Of a stretch of 64,000 nt of DNA, positions 1 to 10,833 are shown one piece after another. Location: NCBI GenBank assembly GCA_002900995.3, contig CM035310.1:3496096-3560095 (forward strand), in the 5' to 3' direction. The position numbers and the translations under genes are program-made. Every line of letters starts with the position of its first letter. The first letter of the stretch is position 1. The DNA comes from Ganoderma boninense (lineage: Eukaryota; Basidiomycota; Agaricomycetes; Polyporales; Polyporaceae). Below the pieces are notes generated by a model. The model had not been told where the DNA came from, made no database searches, and saw only the letters and a list, made by a program, of their open reading frames with translations.

Positions 1-237
1 GCTGCAGTGAAGATGTCTGCGAAGACAGTCGATTGTGCTGCTAGAAGCCCGCGGAAGATGCAGAACCCGGTGTTTCGAGCGACGAGGATGATGTGCCCAT
101 CGTCGAACCAAAAATCGGGATGGTGTTCGAGATTCCGGGTAGAGGCGGAGCATGCAGAGACAAACCGCCCTCTGCCTCATCCTGTGAGAGTTTGATGCGC
201 TTCAGAGGACGGAGGACCACGTCCTCAGTGGACATGG
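1..237 (-). pseudogene. BTB/POZ family gene, 5' part, frameshifted and cut by the window edge
   Basis: The minus strand starts at an ATG at 237-235 and reads MSTEDVVLRPLKRIK, the usual N-terminal leader with a basic LKR motif. The BTB core that should follow (HHPDFWFDDGHIILVA, then FRGLLAAQSTVFADIF) is present but in another frame, so one indel separates leader and core between about 130 and 190. The gene runs off the left edge before the intron and exon 2. I call it a pseudogene or a frameshifted allele; a sequence error cannot be excluded. Family assignment rests on close similarity to the intact BTB genes of this window. Confidence 0.7.
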
Positions 238-643
238 CCGTCGTGGAGGGAAGACAATTTCTCCCGTTTCGGTTCGGCGGTTCCGACTCGTCATAACGCG
301 CGATGTCTACCGCAGCACACAGGGAGCGCTTTGCCCGTGTCAGGCCGAAAAAGCTGCTGTTGTGTACCAACTAGTGCAAGATAGTGCAGGCCCTCGGAAA
401 AGAAATATAGACAAGAACAACGAAGGAGACGAAGCGAAACATTATCAAGCCTAGCCCAAGTTAACTTATGCCACAATATTAGAAAAGAGATACAGAGCGA
501 CCGAGACAGAAAGGCGAGCCAAGGGAAAGACAGCGAACCAACAAATCAAGTAGGGCGAAGGACTGGGTATGGTTTAAAAACGCATTCAGATCCCGTAGAC
601 TGACGACGAGAACGGAAACCACGTCCATGCGACGCAGGGGACG
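238..643. other. intergenic, no feature seen
   Basis: About 400 bp between two minus-strand BTB loci. It holds the presumed upstream region of the left-edge BTB locus and the 3' flank of the BTB gene at 644-1732. I see no conserved coding frame and no clear promoter motif. Confidence 0.5.
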
Positions 644-1732
644 TCAAGCGGGTGCCACCGCACCTGCATTGTTGGATTTCGTCCATCCCTCAACAGCGAT
701 GTCGAATACGTGCGGCAGAGAGTCCCATGTGCGCTGACGCTCCACCTTGTTGCGGTCGTACAACACCTGCTTGCACCCTTCACAGAGACCCTGAGTGGCC
801 CGTATCGCGGGCGACCAGTCAAAAAGTGCGGGCTTCTTCACCAGATCGTCCTTCTTCACGACGTTTCGCGAGATGGCGTCGAGCTGAGCTGCGCAGGCCC
901 CTAGAGCCGTACACTTGTCGAAGGGGACTTTGTCGAAGAGGCGCGATAGGGAAAGAAAATGCTCCTGGGCGAGCGCAAGGCGTGCGTCGAAGCAGCGCTT
1001 GACGTCTGCGGTGCATAGGTGCTCGATGGTGCCATCACCGCGCTTCCAGCCGTCAAGGAGGCTGCCTCCAAGTTGGCTGCACTGGAGAAGCGCCACGGGC
1101 AGAATCTGCGGGGTGTCGGTGAGGCGGGCGAGGTTCACAGCACCGATGTACTGTGCGCCTTGGACCGAGATCTGCTGTTTTGGAGGGGTGGAAAAGACGG
1201 CGAGGTCGGTGGTGAAGGGGTATTCTTGTAGGGCGCGGAGTGCTTGATCCTGGACGGATTGGATGTGATACTTGTGTGCGAGGCGCACGACGGCTGAGAC
1301 CTCGTCGAATGAACGGATGACTGCAGAATTGGCAGTAGGGTAGCTAGCAGATAAGGATGTCAGTGCAAGGCGCAGGGAGACCATTCAATCAAGGGCGCAC
1401 CATAGGGGAGATGCTGGCAGGAGAATGCGTAGGAGGTGCGCCAAGTCGAACGGAGAGTCGGTGAGGTGCACGACCGGGCATCCATCAAGAGTTTCATCCT
1501 CCTGGGAGCCAGCGGAGGCAAACATGTCAGCGAAGACAGTAGATTGCACCGCTAAGAGGCCGCGGAAGATGCGGAAGCCTGTTAGTCGAGCGATGAGGAC
1601 AATATTGCCATCGTCGAACCAGAACTCGGAGTGGCGCTTGAGATTGTTGAGAGAGAAAGGAACGAATGCGTCTTGCTCTGTGGACGGTCTCGCACGCTTC
1701 GCAGGACGCGTGTTTGGGTCGATGGCGGACAT
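644..1732 (-). CDS. BTB/POZ domain protein, two exons
   Basis: Model: exon 1 1732-1401, intron 1400-1344 (57 bp, GT-AG), exon 2 1343-644; 343 residues. The start is the ATG opening MSAIDPNTRPAKRARP, which matches the leader of paralogs. Exon 1 has the BTB core: HSEFWFDDGNIVLIA, FRGLLAVQSTVFADMF, DGCPVVHLTDSP and LAHLLRILLP. Exon 2 has FDEVSAVVRLAHKY, IGAVNLARLTDTP, DGWKRGDGTIEHL, the C-x5-C pair CTALGAC, the C-x2-C pair CEGC and the terminal VFDIAVEGW. BTB domains mediate dimerisation and often act as cullin-3 adaptors or in transcriptional complexes; nothing here fixes which. The reading frame is intact. Specific function unknown. Confidence 0.85.
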
Positions 1733-2303
1733 GGTCGTGGGTGAGAGCAAAGCTGCTCTCGTCGTCATCGCCCCGATCAAGTTCGGGTCCACCGTCACAA
1801 GCACGTGAGATATCCATTCCCACGAGCGTGACATTGACGATGCCGTAGCGGACGACACAAACTTAAGGCATCTGCTCAACTCTCGAATTGCGATGGCTGG
1901 GCTGAATCCTCCCTCACTTACTCGCGATACGAAGACCGCATTCCTCGACCGCGAACCTGGATAAGAGAGACAACATGAAGATTTCTCTCACCCTTCTCCG
2001 CTCCGTGCCTTCAAGTTGGGTCACTCTGGCAGCAGCTCCCTCTCAACGCCCAGCCCAACCAACAGCCCGCCCCCTATTCTTTCGCTTTCTAGTGAGAGTC
2101 CATAGTGTCGCGCCACCCGACCGTCTCGTCACATGGGTCGCTCAGCTCTGAACGTGAATCCTTCCATGTCGTTTGAATGGGACACGTGTTTGCGATGTTA
2201 CGTGAATGCTGCCGCACCATGAACACGGGGGTCGCATGCGACAACCGCATCGCCAGCCCACAGCCAGAATCGACTTATTCGCACTCTTTTCCGACCCGCG
2301 AGG
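1733..2303. other. divergent intergenic region between two BTB genes
   Basis: About 570 bp between the minus-strand BTB start at 1732 and the plus-strand BTB start at 2304, so it must contain both promoters. I find no convincing TATA box or conserved block. Confidence 0.4.
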
Positions 2304-3626
2304 ATGTCTGGCACGATCTCGGCCACTCATCATATCTCAGAGCACAAACAGGTCCTAGGAGACGGCCCAGCTGACTCTTTGATGTCCGTTACCACTGCCA
2401 CGGCCTCCGATCTCCAACGCCACTCTGAAATCTGGTTCGACGATGGAAACCTCGTCATAGTAGCTGCTGGCGGGACCGCCTTCCGCATATACCGCGGCCT
2501 CATAGCCGCACAATCCGCCATTTTCAGCAACATGGTCGAGTCCTCCACCGCCAGTCCCAGCGAGATGTTCGACGGATGTCCCATCGTTTCTCTCTCCGAC
2601 TCCCCTCACGACCTCGCGCATTTACTACGAGTCCTACTCCCCAAAGAAAAGATCACACGGTATACATCCCCAGATGCCGCCGGTCGCGACATGTTTGTGA
2701 AATCGCCTTGGTGTCCTGCATGGCAGGGCGCTCGAGGGCGCTTCGCTCTTTGTGCATGCCACAAAGGACTCCAGGAGGATTCCACGAAGCAATCACGTCC
2801 TGCGGAGCGTTGGGATGTACGCCGTGTCAAGTACGCGTATTCAATCAAATCATGGGCTGATTTTCCTAACATTGCGTATGGGGATACAAGTTATCGGACC
2901 ACGAAAGAAGAGAACACCCGCGCCTTCGACGAAATCGCCGCTGTCATCCGGCTCGCACACAAGTACGACATCCCCCAAGTCCTGAACCAAGCCCTCGCCT
3001 CCCTGCAAGCCCACAACTTCGCAACCTCCTTTAGCGCTTACGCCGCCTTCTCCGACAAGTCTCTCAAACCAGAGATCGAGCTCAAGCCCGTGCACTTCAT
3101 CGGAGTCGTAAACCTCGCCCGGCTCACCGACACGCCGTCCATGCTGCCCATCGCCCTCTACATGTGCAGCTACCTGGACAGCGCCCTCTTCGATGGGTGG
3201 ACGCACGAAGACGGGAGCGTCGAACACCTCTGCGCAGCGGACCTCCGCCGGTGTGTCGACGCGCACGCCGTGCTCGTCTACACGCACACCGTCTTCCTCT
3301 TCTCGCTGTTCGATAGCGACGTAAGCGCGGGCTGCACGCGCCGCGCAAGCTGTCCCGCGGCCCTCCGCGACGCACAGCGCGCTAGGGTCTGCCAAGGGGA
3401 TATCGCGCTGGGGTATCGCTACCTGCAGTCCTCGTTCGGCCACGCTGTGTCGATGATTCAGAACAGCAAGGTGTGCGGGCACTGTGCGAGTGACATCCTG
3501 GAGCGGGCAAAGATGGGGCAGAAGGAGATTTTCGACAGGCTTCCGAAGATATTTGACATCACGGTCGAGGGATGGGGTGGTGACGAGAAGGAGGAGGTCG
3601 CCATAGAGAGTGGCGAAGGCGAGTGA
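2304..3626 (+). CDS. BTB/POZ domain protein with unusually long intron
   Basis: Model: exon 1 2304-2659, intron 2660-2890 (231 bp), exon 2 2891-3626; 363 residues. An ATG at 2382 is an alternative start. The leader lacks the basic RP-KR-R motif of most paralogs. The core reads LQRHSEIWFDDGN, FRIYRGLIAAQSAIF and DGCPIVSLSDSPHDLAHLLRVL. Exon 2 carries FDEIAAVIRLAHKYDIPQV, IGVVNLARLTDTPS, CTRRASC (C-x5-C), CGHC (C-x2-C) and a terminal DITVEGWG. The intron length is a multiple of three with no in-frame stop, so retention would add 77 residues. The 3' part of this intron (CCTAAC branch site, then AAG) is clearly related to sequence before the orphan exons at 5.6 and 14.3 kb, which supports the splice. 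Confidence 0.82.
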   Translation: MSGTISATHHISEHKQVLGDGPADSLMSVTTATASDLQRHSEIWFDDGNLVIVAAGGTAFRIYRGLIAAQSAIFSNMVESSTASPSEMFDGCPIVSLSDSPHDLAHLLRVLLPKEKITRYTSPDAAGRDMFVKSPWCPAWQGARGRFALCACHKGLQEDSTKQSRPAERWDVRRVKYAYSIKSWADFPNIAYGDTSYRTTKEENTRAFDEIAAVIRLAHKYDIPQVLNQALASLQAHNFATSFSAYAAFSDKSLKPEIELKPVHFIGVVNLARLTDTPSMLPIALYMCSYLDSALFDGWTHEDGSVEHLCAADLRRCVDAHAVLVYTHTVFLFSLFDSDVSAGCTRRASCPAALRDAQRARVCQGDIALGYRYLQSSFGHAVSMIQNSKVCGHCASDILERAKMGQKEIFDRLPKIFDITVEGWGGDEKEEVAIESGEGE

Positions 3627-3777
3627 GGGTATGATCTTCGTGCAGGAGTTGTCCTGTGAGCCCATTGTCAGCCAGTTGCATGGTTTCTTCGTGTCTGACA
3701 TCCAACCCATCTCGGACGCTTGTCCATACCGAACGAAAGCGGGTGCATCTGTACAAGACGAAATCAAGGGACTCACT

Positions 3778-4131
3778 GCCAGTATGTGCGGTATGCGCGA
3801 CATGGGGAGCGGCACTCGGAGGAGGTGTGCTGTCTCATGGGGAGAGTCAGAGGGTTGAACAACTTGACGGCCGTCGAAATATTCATCAGTGTTGGAAGAG
3901 CAGGAGGCAAACATGTCGGAGAAGACAGTGATTGACTAGCTAGCAGAGCGCAGGACTCGATACAGAAGCCAGTCCTTGAGCGATGACAACTTGAATGATG
4001 TTGCCGTCATCGAACAGATGTCGGGGTGGAGTTGGAGGGTAGCGGATGGCAAGCATGCGCTTGAAGCGTGTATATTCGGATAGCCTTGTGGGCTTTGAGA
4101 GGCGAGCGACGGAATGATCTGAGTCGGCCAT
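3778..4131 (-). pseudogene. decayed BTB exon 1
   Basis: An ATG at 4131-4129 opens MADSDHSVARLSKPTR, like the leader of intact paralogs. The core survives only in pieces in shifting frames: FDDGNIIQVV, then near the 3' end SDSPHETAHLLRVPLP. A donor-like GTGAGTC follows at 3777. No exon 2 is found downstream; the plus-strand BTB gene 2304-3626 occupies that space. This is a relic of a copy lying opposite its neighbour. Confidence 0.65.
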
Positions 4132-4269
4132 CGTCGAAGGGGACGGAGGACGCGAGGACGATCAGGCGCTGGGCGACACTCGACACTGGTCACCACACCG
4201 TGTGACCGTGATCAATATATAGTGCTTGCCGAGTTTAAAGCTTAACCGTTTACAACTGGCTCGTTGAAC

Positions 4270-5435
4270 ATGTCTGACCAAGAAACCATCTCTCGTCCCG
4301 CAAAGCGTCCCAGGGTCTCTATAGACGACTCGTCTTACACTCACAGCCCTCAACCAAACTCCCCGGAGCTCACTCCCACTAACTTAAATCTCCAACGGCA
4401 CTCCGAGATCTGGTTTGATGACGGCAACATCGTCCTCGTCGCTCGCGGGACCGCCTTCAGGATCTACCGTGGCCTCTTAGCCTCACAGTCCTCCGTCTTT
4501 GCTGAAACGTTCGTCGCCGCTACCTCTGGTGCCGACAAGGCTGTCAAGACATTTGACGGATGTCCGGCGGTCCCAGTTGACGACTCACCTCATGACCTGG
4601 CGCACCTCCTCCGGCTGCTCCTCCCCCAATCGACCATGTAGTGAGTCCTCCGCTCTCGCCTTGTTTCAAGCTACCCACATTGGGCTGTACCACCCCATTC
4701 GCCGCCAGCTTCCACCCAACAGCAGAGAGCCCCGGCATCCGACACACCTTCGACCAGATCTCCGCCATCATCCGCCTCGCCCACAAGTACCGCATCCCCC
4801 AAATCCAGGACCAGGCACTCGCCCTCCTGCAAGAGTTCTGGTACACAAGCTCCTTCTCCGTCTTCACCGGGCCCCACCCCGAGCGCAACATCGACATCCG
4901 GCCCATGCACGCCATCGGCGCCGTGAACCTCGCCCGGCTCACCGACACCCCCGCCATGCTTCCCCTCGCATTGTACGAGTGCGCGTACCTCAGCAGCCGC
5001 GCGCTCTTCGACGGCTGGACGCGCGAGGACGGCTCCGTCGAGCGGCTGTCCGACGCGGACCTCCGGCGGTGCCTCGACGCGCGCGTCGAGCTCGCGCACG
5101 TCTACCACGGCGTCCTCTCCCGCCTCTTCTGCGGGGCCGCGCACGAGCGGTGCCACCAGCCCGGGGTCTGCGAGGCCGCGATGCGCGAGCTGCACCACAG
5201 GGCGACGCATGCGGAGCAGCGGGTGCGGTATGCGATCACGGACTGGCGGGACTCGATTCGCGAGCTCGAGATGCGCGAGTCGCTGTGCTGGCGGTGCGCG
5301 GGGGATATCCTGGACAGCCACGAGACGGAGCGGAGGGCGGTGTTTGACAGGCTCCCAGAGATATTCGGGATCGCGGTTGAGGGATGGGGCCCCGCGGGCG
5401 CAGAGACGGACTCGGAGGGCGGGGATCAGGAGTAA
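4270..5435 (+). CDS. BTB/POZ domain protein, left copy of the 4.3/12.9-kb duplication
   Basis: Model: exon 1 4270-4640, intron 4641-4708 (68 bp), exon 2 4709-5435; 365 residues. The start ATG opens MSDQETISRPAKRPRVS, a basic nuclear-signal-like leader. The BTB core reads LQRHSEIWFDDGNIVLVA, FRIYRGLLASQSSVF and HDLAHLLRLLLP. Exon 2 carries FDQISAIIRLAHKYRIPQI, IGAVNLARLTDTPAML, DGWTREDGSVERL, CHQPGVC (C-x5-C), CWRC (C-x2-C) and RLPEIFGIAVEGWG, with an acidic tail. All frames are open and both splice sites are canonical. A near-identical copy at 12.9 kb has lost its start. Molecular role unknown beyond BTB-mediated association. Confidence 0.87.
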
Positions 5436-5458
5436 TTTGATTTCTTGGTGAGGCACTG

Positions 5459-6385
5459 TTGCGCTTTCTCCAGCTGCCCTTTGGACCTGACCTCTACGAC
5501 TTTCTGAAGGTCGGTTTCAGGCGTGATCCTGTCAATTCTTGGAAAGAGCCGACCCTGTTTGTGATTTGTGCATGCTTGAGGCTCTATGAACGAATGCATA
5601 CGCATATTTATGGGTGGCTTTGTCTAACATTGTGTATTGGCATTGCAGCTATCGCACCAGAAAAGCAGACACCATCCGATCCGCACCTTCGACGAAGTCG
5701 CCGCCGTCATCCGTGTCGCACACAAGTACGACATCCCCCAAGTCCTGAACCAAGCCCTCGCATCCCTGCAAGCCCACAACTTCCCGACCTCCTTCGCCGC
5801 GTTCTCCGCCCCATCCCACACACCCGAGATTGAGCTCAAGCCCGTGCACTTCATCGGAGTCGTAAACCTCGCCCGGCTCACCGACACGCCGTCCATGCTG
5901 CCCATCGCCCTCTACATGTGCAGCTACCTGGGCAGTGCCCTCTTCGATGGGTGGACGCACGAAGACGGGAGCGTTGAACACCTCTGCGCAGCGGACCTCA
6001 AGCGGTGCATGGACGCGCGTGCGTCGCGCTCGAGCGCGAGCGGACCTTCTGCCTCGTGCACCTCCTCACCTGCGGTAAGCCCAGCGCCGCCTGCCAGCCC
6101 GCGGAAGAGTGCGCCGTGTCGCTCCGCCAGCTGCATGACAATGTGGTGCTCGTGGACGAGCTCGCGCACCTCTGCGACGCACACGGGCGGACGGAGTTCT
6201 GGTCTTCCGGCGCACGCGACCTCCGGAGGGGCCGCTGGCCCCCGGGTGGGACTGGGGCACGATCCTTCAGGCGAGGAACGATCCGAGGGTCGACCTGTGT
6301 GCAGTGTGCATTGGGGACTTGCAGGAGAGGAGTGCAAGGGAGCAGAAGAGGGGATTCAATCTTTGGGATTGCGTTATTGGCATTA
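5459..6385 (+). pseudogene. orphan BTB exon 2 with its preceding intron, frameshifted
   Basis: Bases 5459-5641 resemble the 3' part of a BTB intron (TCTAAC branch site, ending GCAG), followed directly by exon 2 (RTFDEVAAVIRVAHKYDIPQV, IGVVNLARLTDTPSML). No exon 1 precedes it: the intact gene 4270-5435 ends just upstream. The frame shifts after DLKRCMDARA (near 6020), continues as LERERTFCLVHLL and CQPAEEC (C-x5-C), and shifts again before DLCAVC (C-x2-C). Stop codons end the remnant near 6385. It has a partner at 14.1-15.6 kb, so the orphan state predates the block duplication. It could act as a 3' read-through exon of the upstream gene, but I see no evidence for that. Confidence 0.75.
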
Positions 6386-6482
6386 AGTAATGCCAGTCAC
6401 CATCACGTGCCGTGACACTACGCATCCATGCAGCATCGCCCAGCGGCTGATCGTCATCGCGTCATCTCTCGGGTCTTCGACC

Positions 6483-6938
6483 ATGTCTGACCCAGACACC
6501 TCAGTGGCGCATCCCTTGAAACGCATCAGGCACTCTACAGAGCCATCCGCTTCGCAGAGCAATGCTTCCAGCTCTTTGTCTTCGCCGTCCGCCAGCCTCC
6601 AAATCCACCCCGACGTCTGGTTCGGTGACGGCAACATCCTTCTCGTCGCTCAAGGAACTGGTTTCCGCATCTACCAGGGTCTGCTCGCTGATCAATCCCC
6701 CGTCTTCTCCGACATGTTTACCTCGTCCAGCTCTGACGAGATCGTCGACGGTTGTCCGGTTATACACCTCTCCGACTCTCCCGAGTCCCCACGACCTCGC
6801 ACTCCCCACCTCGCGCATACAGTGAGTTATGTCTCCGCGTATCTATATCTCTGTGTTTTATCCATTCTTTGCACACCATAGCTACCACGTCACCAGAACA
6901 AACCTTATGCGCACCTTCACCGAGCTCTCTGCTGTCCG
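6483..6938 (+). pseudogene. BTB gene truncated early in exon 2
   Basis: The ATG at 6483 opens MSDPDTSVAHPLKRIRHST; the BTB core follows (LQIHPDVWFGDGNILLVA, FRIYQGLLADQSPVF). A small deletion with frameshift removes the HDLAHLLRVLL helix near 6785-6815, compared with its copy at 16066. A donor-like GTGAGT and an acceptor before CTACCACGTCACC remain, but homology to exon 2 stops near 6938, after about 60 bp, where unrelated sequence begins. It is broken both within exon 1 and by 3' truncation. Confidence 0.78.
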
Positions 6939-9900
6939 CAGCCCTCGATCCTCCCTTCCGTGTTCGTAGCCTGTTCGGTGCGTGCTGCCATGCTCCTTCG
7001 CTCGTTTTGCGACGCGTCTCCTTCCTCTTAAGGAAGCCTCGACACCTCAAATCCCGATCGCGCACCCATTTTCCACCCTCGAGTTCCCTCTCCTGCGCCT
7101 GCCTTCCCGACCTCGCTCGCTGCGAGCAGTCCGCATTTCTCGCCTACTGAATGCTGTCTACGTGCTCTGAAATGCTGCTCGATGCACCCTTTCCGCCGCG
7201 CTCTCGTCCACTTGACTCTCGGAAGTTCCAGAGCGCACGCACCATGAGGCACACGACGTCGGCTTTCCGCTTCAAGTCCCACTACTAACCCCCCCTTGCG
7301 CCGGCGCCTTCGGCACTGCTCGCACACTATGTAGCCCCCAGTTGCGCCATCTGTGGAGCAACGTCCCGGTAAGTACGAGTGTGCATCTCTTCCCGGAAGA
7401 AGACACTTACCACAAATGTCTGTTCGGTCGCCGTTCAGCATGCCATCAGCCCCCATTCTGCAACAGCGAGCCAGCAACATGCTGGTATCAGCCGGATGTA
7501 CATGCTAATCGAAAGGCGAGCATACACATACCGACGGATGGACGGGTGAGTGCGTGCATGGGATGTTTGGAAGTAGGGGACCCTGCCTGTCACCGTCTTT
7601 CTCCCTGCCTTTATACCAGCAGATGTTGTGCACGGACCACTTGTTCGCTACCGTCCTCATCCGATCCCGACGGCTCGCAATGCCAGAACTTACGCGTCCA
7701 AGTTGGGCGGCGGCTCGGGCTCACGGACGCCGCTGTTTCAATCCGGCGTCGCTTCTCCAAGCGATCCTTCTCGCCTCCCACCTGTCCCGCCCATCCCGGC
7801 TCGCAAACAGGTCCCTTTGCATCAACACGTAACCACCTATGTGCTGCGCTGTCCGCATTCCACTGCCGTCGCTATCGGCGGCGTGCATTCACCGGGCGCA
7901 CGTCCATGCACCTCTGCATGGCTTCCCATAGGCATCGTTTGAGGGCCAGAATCTCTTCGAAACAGGTGCGTGCCGCTATGATACTGGCATATGTTGTGTT
8001 TGAACGAGCCCCCGGGAAGGCCGCTAGCTTCCTTCACGCCAGGCCACCATGATGAGAGCCAGGCTCAAGGAGTGCGTGGCTTGTGCTTGATTACCGTCCA
8101 CCGTCTGTCATTGCTGACTGTGGAGCGATAGAGCAACAATGCAGTGGACAGGACGAGCCGGCCAGACGGGCAGAAGCACCGCCCACGCTCCACCTCGGCG
8201 GTCTCTGCCCTCGCACGCCAAGAAATTCTGCCATTATTCGAAACTCCCGCCCTTCCTCGCCTGCATAACGAGCATCCAAGACCAGCGGACGGTCTCCGCA
8301 CCCGTTTCTGCCGCTGCGACGGCGTCCTGAGCCCGTTTCAACTCGCGCTCCAAAGCCCCGACCCATTGCACGCCGGGCAGCCCGATTTCCTCAACTGCCG
8401 GATTTCCACTGCGTACCGGTTTTATGTGAGTCTATGCGTCCTCGGGAGCTCGACCGTGCGTTTTGAAGCCAATCCGAGCAGATACGGGTCGTTGGGGGTG
8501 AATTCTGTAGGCCGGGAGCCCAAAAATCCGTCGTAGCTCCTTCTGTACGCATTCGGTTTCATCGCAATCAAGCTTCCTGCGTTCCCGTGCACATTGCGCG
8601 CCGTCCGAGGTCGTTCTCGCCGCGATCTGCCGAGGTTGCGAAAACCGCCTTTTCATGGCGATTCCATTGCTGCCGCACTTGCGCACGCCGTCCCGCCCTG
8701 AATCTGCGTCCGAGCGCGGTGCGGGCTGTTTCGACGTTCCCGGGGGGTTGCGTGCTATGTTCCTGATGTCTCTCTACTGCACCCGGACGAGTGTTGAAAA
8801 TCCGCATCTGGGCGGATTTTAGAGGTGCGGAGCGCGCATCCACTCTCCCAGCCGTTTCCCGCTTGCGGCGGTCGTTGTGATGTTTTCGTAGCACTCACGC
8901 GACCTTCACGAAAGGGATGGAGTGCGCCGTCGTGATCGGGCGCAATGCTGCCGGCTGGGAGCAGGGGGCGGAGGGCGGGAGGATAGCGTCCTGGCAGCGG
9001 AGCGCGGACTGCTTGGTCCAGCTTTCTGACCCACCAGCAGGCACTGCGACACGGATCAGCCGACGTCAGGACGAAGCCCGGACCGCCCAAAACGTCTGCA
9101 GGGAGCGGGAATCGCCAAGGCGCCGCTCCACATCAATATGGTCGGTGCCGTCGCCGCACACAGTATGTACATGGCGATTCTCGCTGTGCTGCATGCCTCT
9201 GACCGGCTCGGAGTGCAGGGTGGCTCGCAGTATGCTGGGATGCATTCCTGCAATAATGGAGACAGCGCCATGAAGGCGGGATGCTGGTCTCTAGGCTGCT
9301 GCGGCTGGAAAATCAGTGCACACGGCCGTCTCGCCCTCGCCGCGGCGGGCAACCTGACAGCATTTCTGGTGCGACACCACACCCATCCACTGCGGCCAAA
9401 GCAGACTCGCAGGACAGGATATGGCCGGATACTGCCTGGGGGCTAGAGCTGGAATGAATTCAGTAGCACTCCGAGGCTCCATCCGACAACCGACTGCTTG
9501 GTCCAGCTTTCTGACCCACCAGCAGGCGATGTGATGCGAGTCGCTGAACGCCTGGAGAGCGGCGGGCTTCGCCAAGACACTGCTCCACATCAATATTTGT
9601 CCCGTTGCTGTTGCCGTGAATGGTGCGTGGATGTACATCTCACCGTATTGCATGTCTCTGACCGGCTCTGAATACAGGACAAGTGCGCTCTAGACAAGAT
9701 TTCGAGCGCGACGCGCTGCTGGGCCGTGAGGGAGAGGGAGTTCCCAGGAGAAAGGGCGCTAGCGGCACATTCGCCTGCGCTATGGAGCGGTCGAAAGAGC
9801 ACGACACCGCGAGTATATTCCCAACTGCAGTGCTCGTTGACGTATGTGCTGATGCTGAAACACCACAGGTCCCTATCGGCTCGAATACCGAGGCCGTCTC

Positions 9901-10833
9901 AAGGACGCGTCGACATCGCTTCACGCCATCGCTTGCCTCCGCTGTCCCACCTATCCAAGCAGCATGCAGCCTTTCCCTTCCAGGCTGTACCCGCCAAGCC
10001 CTCGCCACAGTTGGGGACCGGAGCCCCCGTGCACACTTAACGACGACTCAGACGCAGGGTTCCCAAGCTCTCCCTCAGTACAAGCAGCGTGTAGTATGGG
10101 ACTCACCTGTTGGACAGCCGTGCTCTGCAGTGTTCGCGGAGGGTCGTCTATCATAGACCACAACTATCCAGGACCGTCCTGCCATGTCCGCTGCGACTCG
10201 CCGTCCTCGCGATCACCTCGAGCCTGTCTCGTTGAGCCTCCCGCAGTTCTCGGAGTGGAGTGCGCTCATCCTACCGGCTTTGCCGAGACATTGGATTGGT
10301 GGAAAGCGGCGCCATGGTGGCGCTCGGCATCTTACTGACTCCTCAGGGCCAGGTCCGTCTCCAAGCTCAAATTCCAAGCTTCGAGCTTGCCGGCACCGAC
10401 GGCAGTCGCGCCATCCTACGCGGTGCTGGGGATGCCGTTCCGTCAGTGTCAGCGTGTCCAGGCAGTCGTGCTGGATCGCGCCCGGGAGGCAGGGAGATCG
10501 AGATGATCTTGGCACTTCAGGTTGCCGACGTGACAGACGCGAGCCCGAGCACGGCAGCGGCGGACCCGACACTGCGAAGCGACGATGGGCGCAAAGTTGG
10601 AACGACACTGCGGGGCGGGGGTGTTTGCCGGTGTGTGTCTTTGCTTGCAGGCACGCTCTGCATGTAGCCTGCCGCATCAGAGTCCTTGACTGGCCGCTAA
10701 TCCAACGCTTCGAGCACCGGCCAGCCCCTTCCCCCCGTTGCCCACCTTGAGGCTTTCTCCCTGTCCCCGCATGCGTGCACGGTATGTACTTCGTATAAAT
10801 TCACTGACCGTGGGTATTTGAGTTCACAAATCC
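6939..10833. other. about 3.9 kb of non-coding or degenerate sequence
   Basis: No frame here gives a recognisable protein, on either strand, and stops are frequent. The sequence is rich in GTGAGT-like and GTAAGT-like steps and C/T tracts. It contains a diverged direct repeat at 9003-9680 (listed separately). It begins exactly where the truncated BTB copy loses homology, so it is either inserted DNA or the far side of a rearrangement. I could not identify terminal repeats or a transposase. Confidence 0.4.
9003..9680. repeat. diverged direct repeat, about 490-bp offset
   Basis: The phrase GACTGCTTGGTCCAGCTTTC plus the next 20 bases (to CAGCAGGC) occurs at about 9008 and again at about 9492. 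Similarity continues, diverged, through a GCTCCACATCAATAT block (about 9123 and 9582) to a CATGCCTCTGACCGGCTC-like block (about 9193 and 9651). This is an old internal duplication of unknown origin, with no coding potential I can recognise. Confidence 0.6.

Larger units (their letters stand above)
4264..6938. repeat. segmental duplication, left block
   Basis: A three-locus block (intact BTB gene, orphan exon 2, BTB gene) that recurs in the same order and orientation at about 12926-16540. Similarity of the first gene is very high across exons and intron; the second and third loci have diverged by different lesions. Confidence 0.85.

Noticed and set aside
2850..3914. Long minus-strand open frame opposite the BTB gene at 2304-3626
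   Set aside because: Most of it is the antisense of conserved BTB exon 2 in GC-rich sequence. Only its far end overlaps a genuine minus-strand BTB relic (3778-4131).
4499..5347. Arg/Pro-rich open frame overlapping the BTB gene at 4270
   Set aside because: Low-complexity frame produced by GC-rich codons of the real gene; the mirrored frame in the 13-kb copy is also a shadow.
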